Notes: generated by a model not told the origin, from the sequence alone. 64,000 nt of DNA from Tepidibacillus fermentans (GCF_004342885.1 NZ_SMAB01000001.1:62001-126000), one strand, 5' to 3'; shown: positions 26,508 to 35,700, numbered from the stretch's first letter. Numbers and translations are program-made.

Positions 26508-27600
26508 AACGAACCATTTTTGGTTCATAGATACAATATGGTTCTGCCGCCATGTAATTTCCCGTTTCATAAAACGCTCTGGCTCGACATCCCATACAGA
26601 CGTTTTGAAATTCACATACCCCACATTTTCCTTCTAATTGCGATTGATCCCGTAACCGGAGGAAAACAGGAGACTCATTCCATATATCCTCAACCTTTTG
26701 TTGCTTCACATCTCCCGCTTCAACTGGAAGATAGCCACAGGGTTGTACTTTTCCTTTATGAGAGATAAAGAAAACGCCTGTCCCTGCAAGACATCCTTTC
26801 GTCATAGCTGCCATTCCGTGTGTTTGAAATGTAATGCGTTCTCCCCGTTCTTTTGCTTTCTGACGAATAATTCGATAATAATGTGGTGCACAAGTGGCTT
26901 TCATTTCTAAAGGAACTTCACGTGATTGTTCATAGAACCACCCGAGCACCTCTTCATATTGTTCAGCTGGTAACATTTCATTATCCGCAATTTGAATTCC
27001 ACATCCAACCGGCACAAGCATGAATAAATGTAACGCAACCGCTTCCTTCTCAACAGCAAGTCTAAGAATATCCTCAATCTCCCCTACGTTATGTTTACTA
27101 ATTGTGGTGTTAAATTGGACATCGACTCCTGCGTCTTGTAAGTATTTCGCTCCTTGTAGTGCCCGATCGAACGCACCATCGATTCCTCGGAATCCATCAT
27201 GTGTATTTTTATTTGCCCCATCTATACTAATGGATACCCGTCTAATCCCAATTTCCTTTATTCTTTTTGCAATCGTTTGATCAATCAATGTCCCATTTGT
27301 TGCCAGTGCTACTTTCAGCCCTTTGTGAATCGCATAAGTAGCAATTTCGAAAAAGTCAGGTCGATACAATGGCTCCCCACCTGTTAAGACAAGAATCGGG
27401 TCTGCAAACGAAGCAATCTCATCAATGACACGGTATGCTTCTTCAGTAGTTAGCTCTTCCTGATTCCGGTTCGGCTTTGCAGTGGCACGACAATGAACAC
27501 ATTTTAAATTACAACCCTCTGTCAATTCCCAAAAAACAAGCCGTGGAACATATTCCTTCCGAGTGTGTTCTCCTATACCCCCATGTATTGGATGACCCAT
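26506..27600 (-). CDS. ahbD: Radical SAM protein, AhbD/NirJ2-like (haem synthesis from Fe-coproporphyrin III)
   Basis: 364 aa. Radical SAM motif C30-x3-C34-x2-C37 (EGCNLKCVHCRATA), SAM motif LTGGEPL, and a C-terminal SPASM-type cysteine set (CGYLP, CGVCEFQNVCMGCRAR) that would hold auxiliary Fe-S clusters. The CNLKCVHCRA signature and size match AhbD, which decarboxylates two propionates of Fe-coproporphyrin III to give haem b in the siroheme-dependent pathway. The haem d1-related NirJ2 name is used for similar Firmicute proteins. It is 15 bp after its paralogue ahbC. The exact step is inferred. Confidence 0.78.
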   Translation of the reverse strand: MGHPIHGGIGEHTRKEYVPRLVFWELTEGCNLKCVHCRATAKPNRNQEELTTEEAYRVIDEIASFADPILVLTGGEPLYRPDFFEIATYAIHKGLKVALATNGTLIDQTIAKRIKEIGIRRVSISIDGANKNTHDGFRGIDGAFDRALQGAKYLQDAGVDVQFNTTISKHNVGEIEDILRLAVEKEAVALHLFMLVPVGCGIQIADNEMLPAEQYEEVLGWFYEQSREVPLEMKATCAPHYYRIIRQKAKERGERITFQTHGMAAMTKGCLAGTGVFFISHKGKVQPCGYLPVEAGDVKQQKVEDIWNESPVFLRLRDQSQLEGKCGVCEFQNVCMGCRARAFYETGNYMAAEPYCIYEPKMVR

Positions 27601-27615
27601 GTGTACTTCTCCCCC

Positions 27616-28791
27616 CTATTTCAAGCCGATTTCTTCATCGGTTAAATAACAAGCTGGGTCTGATTCCCAAAAATCTCCCGTCGCCGCTTCTGCACGTGAA
27701 CGGAAGTTCCCATTACATATCTCTAACCATTGACAAGACGCACATCTTCCTTTTAATAAGGGTTTTCGATTTTTTAATCCTTGTAAGATGGGATGTTCAG
27801 CCTTTGTCCAGATATCCCCAAAGTGTGTATCACGAACGTTACCAAACGTATGATTCATAGTAAATTGATCTGCATGAACATCGCCTTTCCAGTCAATATT
27901 GGCAATGGCAATACCTGAACGATTTCCACCGTTTCTTTGTAGCATTTCTAAAATATAAGCCGCTTGATCTGGATTTTGATCCTTCATTTTTAGATAAAGA
28001 TAAACGCCGTCAGCATGGTTATCGACAGTCAGAATCTCCTTATCCAATCCTCGACGATGAAAATCTAGTGTTCTTTCTACAATAATATCTACTGCATCCC
28101 TTGTTTCTTCATGAGTTAAATCATCTTTCATCATTTGGCTTCCTCTACCAGAATAACCAAGATGATAGAAACAGGCCCGGTTGATATTTTCTTTCTCAAT
28201 GAAATCAAAAATTTGATGCAATTGAAGATAGTTATGTTTATTGATCGTAAAACGAAGGCCAACCCGTTGATTCACTTCAACCAAATTGCGTAATCCTTGT
28301 AAAGCTTTTTTAAATGACCCTTTGGTTCTACGAAACTCATCATGTTTTTCATCGATTCCGTCAAAAGAAATCCCCACATAACCGACACCAATCTCTTTGA
28401 TTCGCTTCGCTGTCTCTTTATCGATTAAAGTACCATTAGTCGAAAAAGTGACCCGAATCCCTTTTTGGATTGCATATTCTGCCAAATCAAGAATGTCAGG
28501 CCGAATGAGAGGCTCCCCTCCAGAAAGTAATAGAACAGGCACCGAAAACTCAGCTAGTTCATCGATCATTTTCATTGCTTCTTCTGAGGTTAATTCATTC
28601 TCATATTTTTTATTCTCTGAATTGGAATAACAATGAATACAGTTTAGATTACAAGTCCTTGTCACATTCCAAACGACAACAGGACCATGGTTTAAATGGG
28701 TGCCATGAATACGTCCTCTTGCCCCTTCACTATAACGTAACTTGTCCCCATAATTCCTAGAATTCGTTAGAAGTTTTGTGATTCCTATCAT
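27616..28791 (-). CDS. ahbC: Radical SAM protein, AhbC/NirJ1-like (12,18-didecarboxysiroheme processing)
   Basis: 391 aa. Radical SAM motif C47-x3-C51-x2-C54 (TRTCNLNCIHCYSNS), GGEPL SAM motif (LLSGGEPLIRP), DGV-containing region (VDNHADGVYLYLKM) and C-terminal CASCQWLEICNGNFRSRAE. Matches AhbC/NirJ1, which removes acetate side chains from didecarboxysiroheme to give Fe-coproporphyrin III. Together with AhbD this completes the end of the alternative haem route. The AhbA/B and siroheme genes are not in the window. A TATAAT promoter lies upstream. Confidence 0.78.
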   Translation of the reverse strand: MIGITKLLTNSRNYGDKLRYSEGARGRIHGTHLNHGPVVVWNVTRTCNLNCIHCYSNSENKKYENELTSEEAMKMIDELAEFSVPVLLLSGGEPLIRPDILDLAEYAIQKGIRVTFSTNGTLIDKETAKRIKEIGVGYVGISFDGIDEKHDEFRRTKGSFKKALQGLRNLVEVNQRVGLRFTINKHNYLQLHQIFDFIEKENINRACFYHLGYSGRGSQMMKDDLTHEETRDAVDIIVERTLDFHRRGLDKEILTVDNHADGVYLYLKMKDQNPDQAAYILEMLQRNGGNRSGIAIANIDWKGDVHADQFTMNHTFGNVRDTHFGDIWTKAEHPILQGLKNRKPLLKGRCASCQWLEICNGNFRSRAEAATGDFWESDPACYLTDEEIGLK

Positions 28792-28856
28792 ATTCCCAGT
28801 CCCCTCCTTTGTACCGTAAACATTACTACTAAAAGATTGAAAACCATTGCATATTA

Positions 28857-28887
28857 ATTATACCGTATCTCGAATCATTTGCGACAA
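28857..28887 (-). promoter_or_regulatory. Probable SigA promoter of ahbC-ahbD
   Basis: Minus strand TTGTCG (28882-28887), a 19-bp spacer and a perfect TATAAT (28857-28862), about 65 nt upstream of ahbC. Just upstream the sequence GATTCTTTTAT occurs twice about 20 bp apart (plus strand 28890-28919), a possible regulator site. The spacer is longer than ideal. Confidence 0.45.
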
Positions 28888-28914
28888 AAGATTCTTTTAT
28901 AACAAACGATTCTT

Positions 28915-29292
28915 TTATCTTTGAAAAAGTCCTATTAAGAAAAATAACAAATAAAAGAAGCTAAGTGAGAGAAACGATAGCTTTGAAGTAGAAGTCATCA
29001 CTTTCTTATAATTTAATACCCCTCGCATTTTTTGTTGAAGATAGCTGATGATGATCAAGATCAGTAAGACCCACAGCAAGCTCCAAAGAAATCCAAATTT
29101 AGTCTGAAAGATATAATTGATTTCCGCACTTACGGCACTAATCAATAGAAGTGTTGTGAAATGAATCGCAAATTCTTTCGCTGTTCTATTCTTTCTCCCT
29201 GTGAATAGGAGCAAATAATAAATCAGGAAAAAAGAGATAAATGGAACCGTTGCAATTAAAGCATACGTTTGAATGATAAATCCCACTCTCAC
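28915..29292 (-). CDS. DUF3397 family membrane protein
   Basis: About 125 aa with four predicted membrane helices (IATVPFISFFLIYYLLLF, FTTLLLISAVSAEINYIF, FLWSLLWVLLILIIISYL, FLSLSFFYLLFFLIGLF). Resembles DUF3397 proteins found near panE and mraZ in Bacilli; function unknown. The start is uncertain among three close GTG codons (29295, 29292, 29286). GTG 29292 overlaps the panE stop as GTGA and is used here; 29286 has the best ribosome-site spacing. Confidence 0.72.
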   Translation of the reverse strand: MRVGFIIQTYALIATVPFISFFLIYYLLLFTGRKNRTAKEFAIHFTTLLLISAVSAEINYIFQTKFGFLWSLLWVLLILIIISYLQQKMRGVLNYKKVMTSTSKLSFLSLSFFYLLFFLIGLFQR

Positions 29293-30218
29293 CACTTCCT
29301 TTTGGCCAACTGGTTTTCTTTTGCATGAACCATTAAGCGAATACTTTCTAATAATGTAGTCGTCAAATGATTCCGTATTCCTAAATCAATGATTGGTTTT
29401 AGGATACTATCAATTTCCGTCATTTGTCCCCTTCGTAAATCTTGCAGCATGGATGATTCATTATCTTTTGTCTGGATACACACTTGTTCAATCGCATTCG
29501 CTATATTTTCGTCAATCGGAACTTCTGCTTTTCTTAGAACTCTTATAATTTCACTTAGTAATTGATTCGAAAGTGTTTTTAAATACGGATCTTCGATTAA
29601 TTCCCCATTTTTTACCTCAAACAGTGCGGTCAACGGATTAATCACTGCATTGATGACAAGCTTATGCCAAATCTTCTCTTTAATCTTTTCGGAATAGAAA
29701 GCACGAAATCCTGCTTGGTCTAATAAAGATAACAAATCTTCGATCGAACCATCAGTTTGTTCTTCTAACCTACCCAGCCAGATCTCACCTTTCCCCGTAT
29801 GACGAATATGATTCCCAGCTTTTCGTAACGCTCCTTCTGTTGTGACTGCCAAGTAAACGGGATTTGATATCTTCTGTTTTAAATATTCAAAATGACCCAT
29901 TCCATTTTGAAAACAAATGACTTTCGTATGTTTGTCTGACCATTTCTTGATGGTTGTTTCAATTCCTGCAATATTGGTTTGTTTTACCGTGAGAAAAATC
30001 CAATCAACTGTTTGTCCATGGTCGAACTGAGAATACACTTTTACGTTTAATGAATAATTTGTCCCATCTATCTCTTGCAAATAAAGCTTCTCTTTTTGAA
30101 TGAGGCGTTTTTGTTCTTCCGTTTTTGTGATGAGATAAATATTTTCATCTGAATGGATGATAAATCGAGAAGCAAATAATAACCCTAGGGAGCCAGCTCC
30201 TATAATCGCAATCTTCAT
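29289..30218 (-). CDS. panE: 2-dehydropantoate 2-reductase (ketopantoate reductase)
   Basis: 309 aa from ATG 30218, with GGAG 9 nt upstream; a TTG five codons earlier is not supported. The N-terminal NADP Rossmann motif is AIIGAGSLGLLFA. The ApbA/PanE C-terminal domain includes KLVINAVINPLTALFEVKNGE with the expected catalytic Lys. It reduces ketopantoate to pantoate for CoA synthesis. It corresponds to B. subtilis ylbQ by position between the ylbP-like gene and mraZ. Confidence 0.9.
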   Translation of the reverse strand: MKIAIIGAGSLGLLFASRFIIHSDENIYLITKTEEQKRLIQKEKLYLQEIDGTNYSLNVKVYSQFDHGQTVDWIFLTVKQTNIAGIETTIKKWSDKHTKVICFQNGMGHFEYLKQKISNPVYLAVTTEGALRKAGNHIRHTGKGEIWLGRLEEQTDGSIEDLLSLLDQAGFRAFYSEKIKEKIWHKLVINAVINPLTALFEVKNGELIEDPYLKTLSNQLLSEIIRVLRKAEVPIDENIANAIEQVCIQTKDNESSMLQDLRRGQMTEIDSILKPIIDLGIRNHLTTTLLESIRLMVHAKENQLAKRKW

Positions 30219-30432
30219 TCCTACCCTCTCCAAAAATGATTTTTCATTTAATAATACATAGAAATGATTTAAAATTTTTAAAATTTTAAATTAAATTATA
30301 CCTATCGTTACATATTTGTAGTATAATATAGAAAAATAAAGAATTTTCTAATAATAAAACATTTTAGTTATCGTAAAAAATTGCTAAAAATTTAATTCAA
30401 TTCTTAAAAATTATAGAAAGGTGGAGTCAATC

Positions 30433-30906
30433 ATGTCAATCTCAATATCTCAGGTTGTACCACTCAAAATAAATTATAAAACCATGGAGGAATTCCGAAA
30501 ATTTCGGGAATATGGTTTAGAAGAATTGGCTATGTTAGAAGATTTAGAGGCCAATTTAATTGAAGATGATGCGAACTCACCATTTTTTGGAATCTATGAG
30601 GGGGATAAATTGGTTGCTCGAATGAGTTTATATTCGATTAGTAAGAAATATGACCAGTATTTCTTTCCCCCTCAGAATCATTACGAATTATTTAAACTAG
30701 AGGTATTACCTGATTACCGAGGAAAAGGTTATGGGACCGCATTAGTAAAATATGCGATGAGCCTTGGTTATCCAATTAAAACCAATGCGAGAAATGCCTC
30801 CGATCAATTCTGGCTAAAAATGGGATTCAAACCTGCTAGATATGACTCTCAAAGAGATCGTGGAGAAAATCCATACCTATGGCATCCTGAGATGGAAAAA
30901 GAATAA
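30433..30906 (+). CDS. ylbP: GNAT N-acetyltransferase, YlbP family
   Basis: 157 aa from ATG 30433, with GGTGGAG 6 nt upstream; a GTG four codons earlier overlaps that site. GNAT features: beta hairpin with GIYEGDKLVARMSLY, acetyl-CoA motif A at LEVLPDYRGKGYGTALVKYA, and NASDQFWLKMGFKPA. Acceptor substrate unknown. Divergent from panE and convergent with the RsfA gene, the order ylbO-ylbP-ylbQ of B. subtilis. Confidence 0.87.
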   Translation: MSISISQVVPLKINYKTMEEFRKFREYGLEELAMLEDLEANLIEDDANSPFFGIYEGDKLVARMSLYSISKKYDQYFFPPQNHYELFKLEVLPDYRGKGYGTALVKYAMSLGYPIKTNARNASDQFWLKMGFKPARYDSQRDRGENPYLWHPEMEKE

Positions 30907-30918
30907 GAAATAAAACAA

Positions 30919-30947
30919 GGGAGATGTAGTGTGATCATCTCCCTTTT
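30919..30947 (+). terminator. Terminator of ylbP (also usable for the RsfA gene)
   Basis: GGGAGATG/CATCTCCC (8 bp) followed by TTTT on the plus strand. On the minus strand it is followed by TTGTTTTATT, so it probably serves both convergent genes. Confidence 0.8.
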
Positions 30948-30965
30948 ACTTATCTACTTTTCTTA

Positions 30966-31598
30966 CTAATCAATCCGCTCGAGATTTCCATTGAAATCCA
31001 TTTTAAAAACAGGCTTAGAACCATCATCTTGTGGTAAAAATGCCATTTTTCGAGCTCGATCAATAATCTGAATAAGAGCTTTATAATCTTCATTCACAAC
31101 TTGATAATCAGATTCCAAATATTTCACTTTCTCTTTTAACTCTTTATTCTCTTGTTTCAGCTGTTCTAACTCTCTATTCTTTTCTTCCAAGTCTTTCTCT
31201 AACGTTCTATATTTTTTTCCTACATCTTGAACAAATAACTTCTGTTTTCTTAAGAAACGAATCACACTATCATACGATAGTTCAGAATCTATTTCCTGTT
31301 TAGCAGATGTTTCTTGTGTGAACTCTTCACTCATTTCTAGATCAACAGTTTCTTTGATAGGCTGATAATTTTTTCTTTTTTGCCGTTGTGCCTTAGCAAT
31401 CTGGATCGCTGCTTCATATTTTTTACGAATTAGACTATTCCAACGAAAACCACAAGCAGCAGGAGTACGATTTAATTTCTGTCCTATCTCTTCAAATGCT
31501 TTTAATTGTGTACTACCTTCCCGAATATGGCGTAAAATTACTTCCGCTAAGAGAAGGTCTTCATCTTCAGTCCATGCATCTTGTCTTGTTGCCACCAT
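30966..31598 (-). CDS. RsfA-family (GerR/YlbO-like) sporulation transcription regulator
   Basis: 210 aa. N-terminal Myb/SANT-like DNA-binding domain (AWTEDEDLLLAEVILRHI, GQKLNRTPAACGFRWNSLIR, about residues 7-60), a linker, then a C-terminal coiled coil (about 130-185). This architecture defines RsfA/YlbO proteins, regulators of compartment-specific sporulation genes. Synteny next to ylbP and panE supports orthology to B. subtilis ylbO (gerR). A strong GGGGGG ribosome site precedes ATG 31598. No clear sporulation sigma promoter was seen. Confidence 0.86.
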   Translation of the reverse strand: MVATRQDAWTEDEDLLLAEVILRHIREGSTQLKAFEEIGQKLNRTPAACGFRWNSLIRKKYEAAIQIAKAQRQKRKNYQPIKETVDLEMSEEFTQETSAKQEIDSELSYDSVIRFLRKQKLFVQDVGKKYRTLEKDLEEKNRELEQLKQENKELKEKVKYLESDYQVVNEDYKALIQIIDRARKMAFLPQDDGSKPVFKMDFNGNLERID

Positions 31599-31724
31599 AT
31601 GATAATCCCCCCGTAAAAAACAAGTTACTATATTTTTATGAAGATCATAGTTTTCATAGAATCATAAGATACTACTATTTTTTATATCCATTTCTTCTTT
31701 TTTTTAATCAGGGGGAATTAGGAT

Positions 31725-32477
31725 TTACTTATTTTTTTGTAAAAATTCATCTACAGCACGCTCATGTTCTACCGATTCCCATAATGTGCTACAAGATTCG
31801 ATCTCTTTCTTTTGATTTTCTACGAATGTCCTCCCATCTCGTACTCCGTTTGCTAAATCAATGTAAGCCTGAAGACTTTCTAAGGAATGAGAATTGATCT
31901 TATCGGCAAACAAAAGTACTTCATCAAAACTACTAACCTCTTTCAATGCGATTTCATATTGAAGGATCTGCTCATTGTTTAAGATGTCACCCGTTAATAA
32001 CAGGGAAAGCGCCTTCGTCCTTCCTAATTTCTCAAGCAATAGTGTCCCTCCACCCCAACCTGAGGTAACTCCTAGATTAATTTGAATGAATCCCATCTTC
32101 GCTTGGTTACTAATAAAGCGAAAATCACAAGCCATCGCCAATTCGGCTCCCCCTCCAAGAGCGTAACCATTCACGTACGCAATCGTCGGTTTTCCTAGGT
32201 TGACAATCTGAGTGATAACTTTACCCATTTTTTCCAACATTGGCTTGACTTCATCTTTAGATTTTAATTGATGGAACTGTCCTAAATCGCCACCTGAAGA
32301 GAACGAGCGTTCAACCCCCGTAAAAATAATCGTTTTAATCTGCGAACTTTGTTTGGCTTGATCTAAGACTTTCCTTAATTCATCCATCATTTCAAAATTT
32401 ACAGCATTTCGAAATTCTGGACGATTTAATACAATGATCAGTGTTTCTTTTTTTTGTTCTACCTGAATTGTTTTCAA
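31725..32477 (-). CDS. Enoyl-CoA hydratase/isomerase superfamily protein, atypical active site
   Basis: 250 aa from TTG 32477, chosen because GGAGG lies 6 nt upstream; GTG or ATG codons 7-9 codons earlier lack good sites. Crotonase-fold motifs: FRNAVNFEMMDEL, RSFSSGGDLGQF (oxyanion hole), ALGGGAELAMACDFRF. Both hydratase glutamates appear replaced: the usual PEI-LG segment reads IQINLGVTSGWGGG, and the second position falls in ALSLLLTGD. The GWGG segment recalls decarboxylase-type members such as ethylmalonyl-CoA decarboxylase. Acyl-CoA decarboxylation is possible but unproven. Confidence 0.7.
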   Translation of the reverse strand: MKTIQVEQKKETLIIVLNRPEFRNAVNFEMMDELRKVLDQAKQSSQIKTIIFTGVERSFSSGGDLGQFHQLKSKDEVKPMLEKMGKVITQIVNLGKPTIAYVNGYALGGGAELAMACDFRFISNQAKMGFIQINLGVTSGWGGGTLLLEKLGRTKALSLLLTGDILNNEQILQYEIALKEVSSFDEVLLFADKINSHSLESLQAYIDLANGVRDGRTFVENQKKEIESCSTLWESVEHERAVDEFLQKNK

Positions 32478-32668
32478 TTTGTTCCTCCATCCCTTCATAT
32501 TCACCTTATTTATTTTCCATTATATTACAACCTAAAATGATATTATAGATTTCGTCGCGATTTAATCGAAAATCCTCTATGGATTTAATTTGTTTGAAAT
32601 ATATTTTTCTTTTTTATATATTTTTTTTAAGAAAAAATGTAAATGAATTAAAGTTGGAGGTGATTATC

Positions 32669-33616
32669 ATGATTCGTATCATTGCCATCACAAAGGAATT
32701 AAAAATAATGGAAGATGTATCCATTCAGCAATTAGAAAGTCATGATTTTCTTTGGTACTGGGTAGATTTTATTTCACCAACAAAAGAAGAGTCTGGTCTT
32801 CTAGAATCATTTTTTCATTTTCATCCACTTGCCATTGAAGACTGTTTGCAATATATTCAACGTCCAAAACTTGATCATTATGATGGTTATCATTTTTTTG
32901 TTCTTCATTCTTTGAACCAACAAACCTATAAAGCAGAAGAAGTCGATCTATTTATTAGCAAAGATTTTCTTGTCTCCTTTCATCAAACACCAGTGAAAGA
33001 AGTTGAAAATGTTTATTCGGAAATAAGAACAAGCCCACACGTCTGGGAACAGGGGACTTCATACGTGATGTATCGAATCATGGATAAATTGGTAGATCAT
33101 TACTTTCCAATTATTTATCAACTTGAAGATCGCGTAAATGAGCTTGATAACAGTACACAGCAGATTCGACTATTACTGGATGAACTGTTTCATTTAAGGG
33201 GGACATTATTAAGGGTACGCCATACGATTATACCGATGGGCGATCTTTTATATCGAATCCTAAATTCAAAGCATCTTGAAATTGTTCATGATCAATTGCT
33301 CTATTTTGCTGATATTTATGATCATCTGTTGAAACTATCAGAAATGATTGAATCGAATCGAGAAATCACAGCAGATATTCGCGATAGCTATCTTTCTTTA
33401 AACTCAAATCGAATGAATACGATTATGATGACATTAACCGTGATTACAACGATCTTTATGCCACTAACTTTTATCGCTGGTATTTATGGAATGAACTTCA
33501 AATATATGCCAGAACTGTCATGGCGCTACGGCTATTTTTACGTCCTAGGATTTATGGCAATACTAGGTTTTACCATGTTCTATTGGTTTAAAAAGAAAGG
33601 ATGGTTCGAGGATTAA
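32669..33616 (+). CDS. corA: CorA-type magnesium/divalent cation transporter
   Basis: 315 aa from ATG 32669, preceded by GGAGGTGAT; the longer frame has no ribosome site. Large cytoplasmic domain, then two C-terminal membrane helices (TIMMTLTVITTIFMPLTFIAG and YGYFYVLGFMAILGF) joined by the signature YGMNF. CorA pentamers conduct Mg2+ and some Co2+/Ni2+. The C-terminus KKKGWF is typical. It is tail-to-tail with the exporter gene, with no gap between stop codons. Confidence 0.93.
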   Translation: MIRIIAITKELKIMEDVSIQQLESHDFLWYWVDFISPTKEESGLLESFFHFHPLAIEDCLQYIQRPKLDHYDGYHFFVLHSLNQQTYKAEEVDLFISKDFLVSFHQTPVKEVENVYSEIRTSPHVWEQGTSYVMYRIMDKLVDHYFPIIYQLEDRVNELDNSTQQIRLLLDELFHLRGTLLRVRHTIIPMGDLLYRILNSKHLEIVHDQLLYFADIYDHLLKLSEMIESNREITADIRDSYLSLNSNRMNTIMMTLTVITTIFMPLTFIAGIYGMNFKYMPELSWRYGYFYVLGFMAILGFTMFYWFKKKGWFED

Positions 33617-35065
33617 TCAACGATGGTTCATTGATCCCCGAATTAAGGAAGTAAATACCGCAATCACTGCTAAACCTGCCGTCACGAGAAAAGCTAAATG
33701 CATTGCACCAATAAAAGACTCTACTTTGAGTTCCTCTCCACGGAGTCCTTTTTGGGCCAAAGAATAACTCAATGCTTGAAGACGACCTGTAAAAATAGCG
33801 CCAGAAATAGCTACTCCCAAAACCATTCCTAGATTTCTCATGGTGGCTAACATACTAGAGGCAATACCAAGTCGTGTTTTGGGAACACTTCCCATAATCG
33901 CGCTATTATTAGGGGTTTGGAACATTCCTGAACCAAGACCGATCGTTATCATTGCGATTACGATTGTAAAGTGAGAAGAATTCGCATTTAATTGACTTAA
34001 TTGCCAAAGACCAAAAGCGGTAATTCCCATTCCTAAAGAGCTAATATAGCGTGCATCAATCCGATCAGAAATGATACCACTAATGGGTGCGACGATTAAT
34101 GTCGTTAATGGCATTGGAATAAATAATAACCCTGCTTGAGACGGCTCATATCCTCTTAATTGCTGTAAATAGAAAGGCATGAGTAAGATTACAGAAAATT
34201 GAGCAATGAAGCTAAGCAAAGAGGAAAGATTTCCTATTGAAAAAAGTCGATTTTGAAAAATCGATAGATCGACCATCGGGTCTTTCACTCTTTTTTCGAT
34301 CAAAACAAATGTAAACAAAAACACAAGCCCAAGTGCTAGTAACGATAAGATAATTGGATCTTTCCAACCCCATTTTTCTGTATAACTTAATGAAAAGAGA
34401 ATACTGATCAGAGCAAGAAAAAGAATTAAGGCACCTAGAATATCAAATTGTTGTCTATCTTTTCTTTTGCTTTGAGGAATCACACGATTCGCCCAAATGT
34501 ATCCAATTATACCAATTGGAAGATTAATATAAAAAATACTTGGCCAACCAAAATGAGTGGTTAAAAATCCTCCTAATACTGGACCTGTTGCTAGGGCCAC
34601 TGATACAGAAACAGCGGTAACACCCATAAATTTCCCCCGTTCGTTGGGCGGAGCAATATCGGTAATGATTGCAGGCCCCATTGACATCATCATTCCAGCA
34701 CCAATCGCCTGAACAGCGCGAAAAAAGATTAATGATAGAATATTTGGTGATAATGCATTGAGTAATGAACCTAAAGTGAAAATAACAAAACCTAGTGTAT
34801 ATATTTTTTTATGACCATACATATCACCTAATCGTCCATAAGTGAGTAATAAACTACTGATCACCAATAAATAAGACATCACTACCCATTCCACTGTACC
34901 TAAAGAGGCATGGAAATATTGGCTAATCTCTGGTAAAGCGATGTTTACCACGCTTGAATCCAACGGACCCATAAAGGTACCAATAGCAACTGCACTTAAG
35001 ATCTGAAATTGTTTACTCCTAGATAAAGAATTAGCTTCCTGTTTGACGCTTGCTTCTTTCCCCAT
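33617..35065 (-). CDS. DHA2-family (14-TM) MFS drug exporter
   Basis: 482 aa with about 14 membrane segments. Motif A appears as GRLGDMYGHKKI, and motif C-like sequence VALATGPVLGGFLTTHFGW in TM5 marks a drug/H+ antiporter. The N-terminal LDSSVVNIALPEI is typical of EmrB/QacA proteins. Substrate unknown. GAGGGGAG precedes ATG 35065. No regulator of the TetR/MarR kind is adjacent. Confidence 0.88.
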   Translation of the reverse strand: MGKEASVKQEANSLSRSKQFQILSAVAIGTFMGPLDSSVVNIALPEISQYFHASLGTVEWVVMSYLLVISSLLLTYGRLGDMYGHKKIYTLGFVIFTLGSLLNALSPNILSLIFFRAVQAIGAGMMMSMGPAIITDIAPPNERGKFMGVTAVSVSVALATGPVLGGFLTTHFGWPSIFYINLPIGIIGYIWANRVIPQSKRKDRQQFDILGALILFLALISILFSLSYTEKWGWKDPIILSLLALGLVFLFTFVLIEKRVKDPMVDLSIFQNRLFSIGNLSSLLSFIAQFSVILLMPFYLQQLRGYEPSQAGLLFIPMPLTTLIVAPISGIISDRIDARYISSLGMGITAFGLWQLSQLNANSSHFTIVIAMITIGLGSGMFQTPNNSAIMGSVPKTRLGIASSMLATMRNLGMVLGVAISGAIFTGRLQALSYSLAQKGLRGEELKVESFIGAMHLAFLVTAGLAVIAVFTSLIRGSMNHR

Positions 35066-35143
35066 TAAAGTTTACTCCCCTCAAAGAATCCTTTACTACT
35101 ACATTGCTATTTCAAGAATACTATATTTTACCTTTTTACGGAA

Positions 35144-35176
35144 TAAAAAAAGACCATGAATGGATCCTCATGGTCT
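35144..35176 (-). terminator. Terminator of the MgsR-like gene
   Basis: On the minus strand AGACCATGA/TCATGGTCT (9-bp stem, 8-nt loop) followed by seven T residues, 17 nt past the stop. Confidence 0.88.
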
Positions 35177-35192
35177 TCTGTATCCAATGAAA

Positions 35193-35552
35193 TTAAGATG
35201 CAAAGTATTGTTCTAACGCAGGTTTATTATATCCAATGACCACATTCTCTTCATCTAGGACGATTGGCCGTTTTAGTAAACGGGGATCTTTTGATAACAT
35301 TTCAAGTAACTCGCTTACTTTTAATTCTTCTATATCGATATCAAGATTTTTAAATAATTGACTACGTGTAGATAATAACTCATCGGTTCCGTTTGGAACT
35401 CTTTTTAAAATCTCTTTTAATTCCTCAACGCTAGGAGGATTCTTGAAAAGATGACGCTCCTCATAAAGAACTCCTTTTTCTGTTAACCATGCTTTTGTCT
35501 TTCTGCAAGATGTGCAACTAGGATATGTAAAGAAAATTACTTTATCTGACAT
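35193..35552 (-). CDS. Spx/ArsC-family transcriptional regulator, MgsR-like
   Basis: 119 aa thioredoxin-fold protein with redox motif C13-TS-C16 (TYPSCTSCRKTKAWL). TRSQLFKNL and RPIVLDEENVVIGYN closely recall B. subtilis MgsR (YqgZ), an Spx paralogue that binds RNA polymerase alpha CTD and adjusts stress gene expression. Spx itself differs in this N-terminal segment. It has its own strong promoter and terminator. Role as a stress regulator is inferred from the family. Confidence 0.82.
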   Translation of the reverse strand: MSDKVIFFTYPSCTSCRKTKAWLTEKGVLYEERHLFKNPPSVEELKEILKRVPNGTDELLSTRSQLFKNLDIDIEELKVSELLEMLSKDPRLLKRPIVLDEENVVIGYNKPALEQYFAS

Positions 35553-35670
35553 TTACAATCTCTCCCCTCAAAAAGATAAAATGATCTTCTGTTGATAAAA
35601 AATGAATATTTAAAAATTCTCTCATATGAACTTAGAAGCACTTTTCTATTGACATTATTTTTACACTATT

Positions 35671-35700
35671 ATTATATTATTAAATTAAATACCACGTCAA
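35671..35700 (-). promoter_or_regulatory. SigA promoter of the MgsR-like gene
   Basis: Minus strand TTGACG (35695-35700), 18-bp spacer, TATAAT (35671-35676). On the plus strand the same region holds TTGACA (35649-35654), 18 bp, TATATT (35673-35678), so two opposed promoters overlap. Nearer the regulator gene, plus-strand TTGTAA and TAGAAT near 35790-35815 are another weak candidate. Nothing else is seen in the 321-bp gap 35553-35873. Confidence 0.62.
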
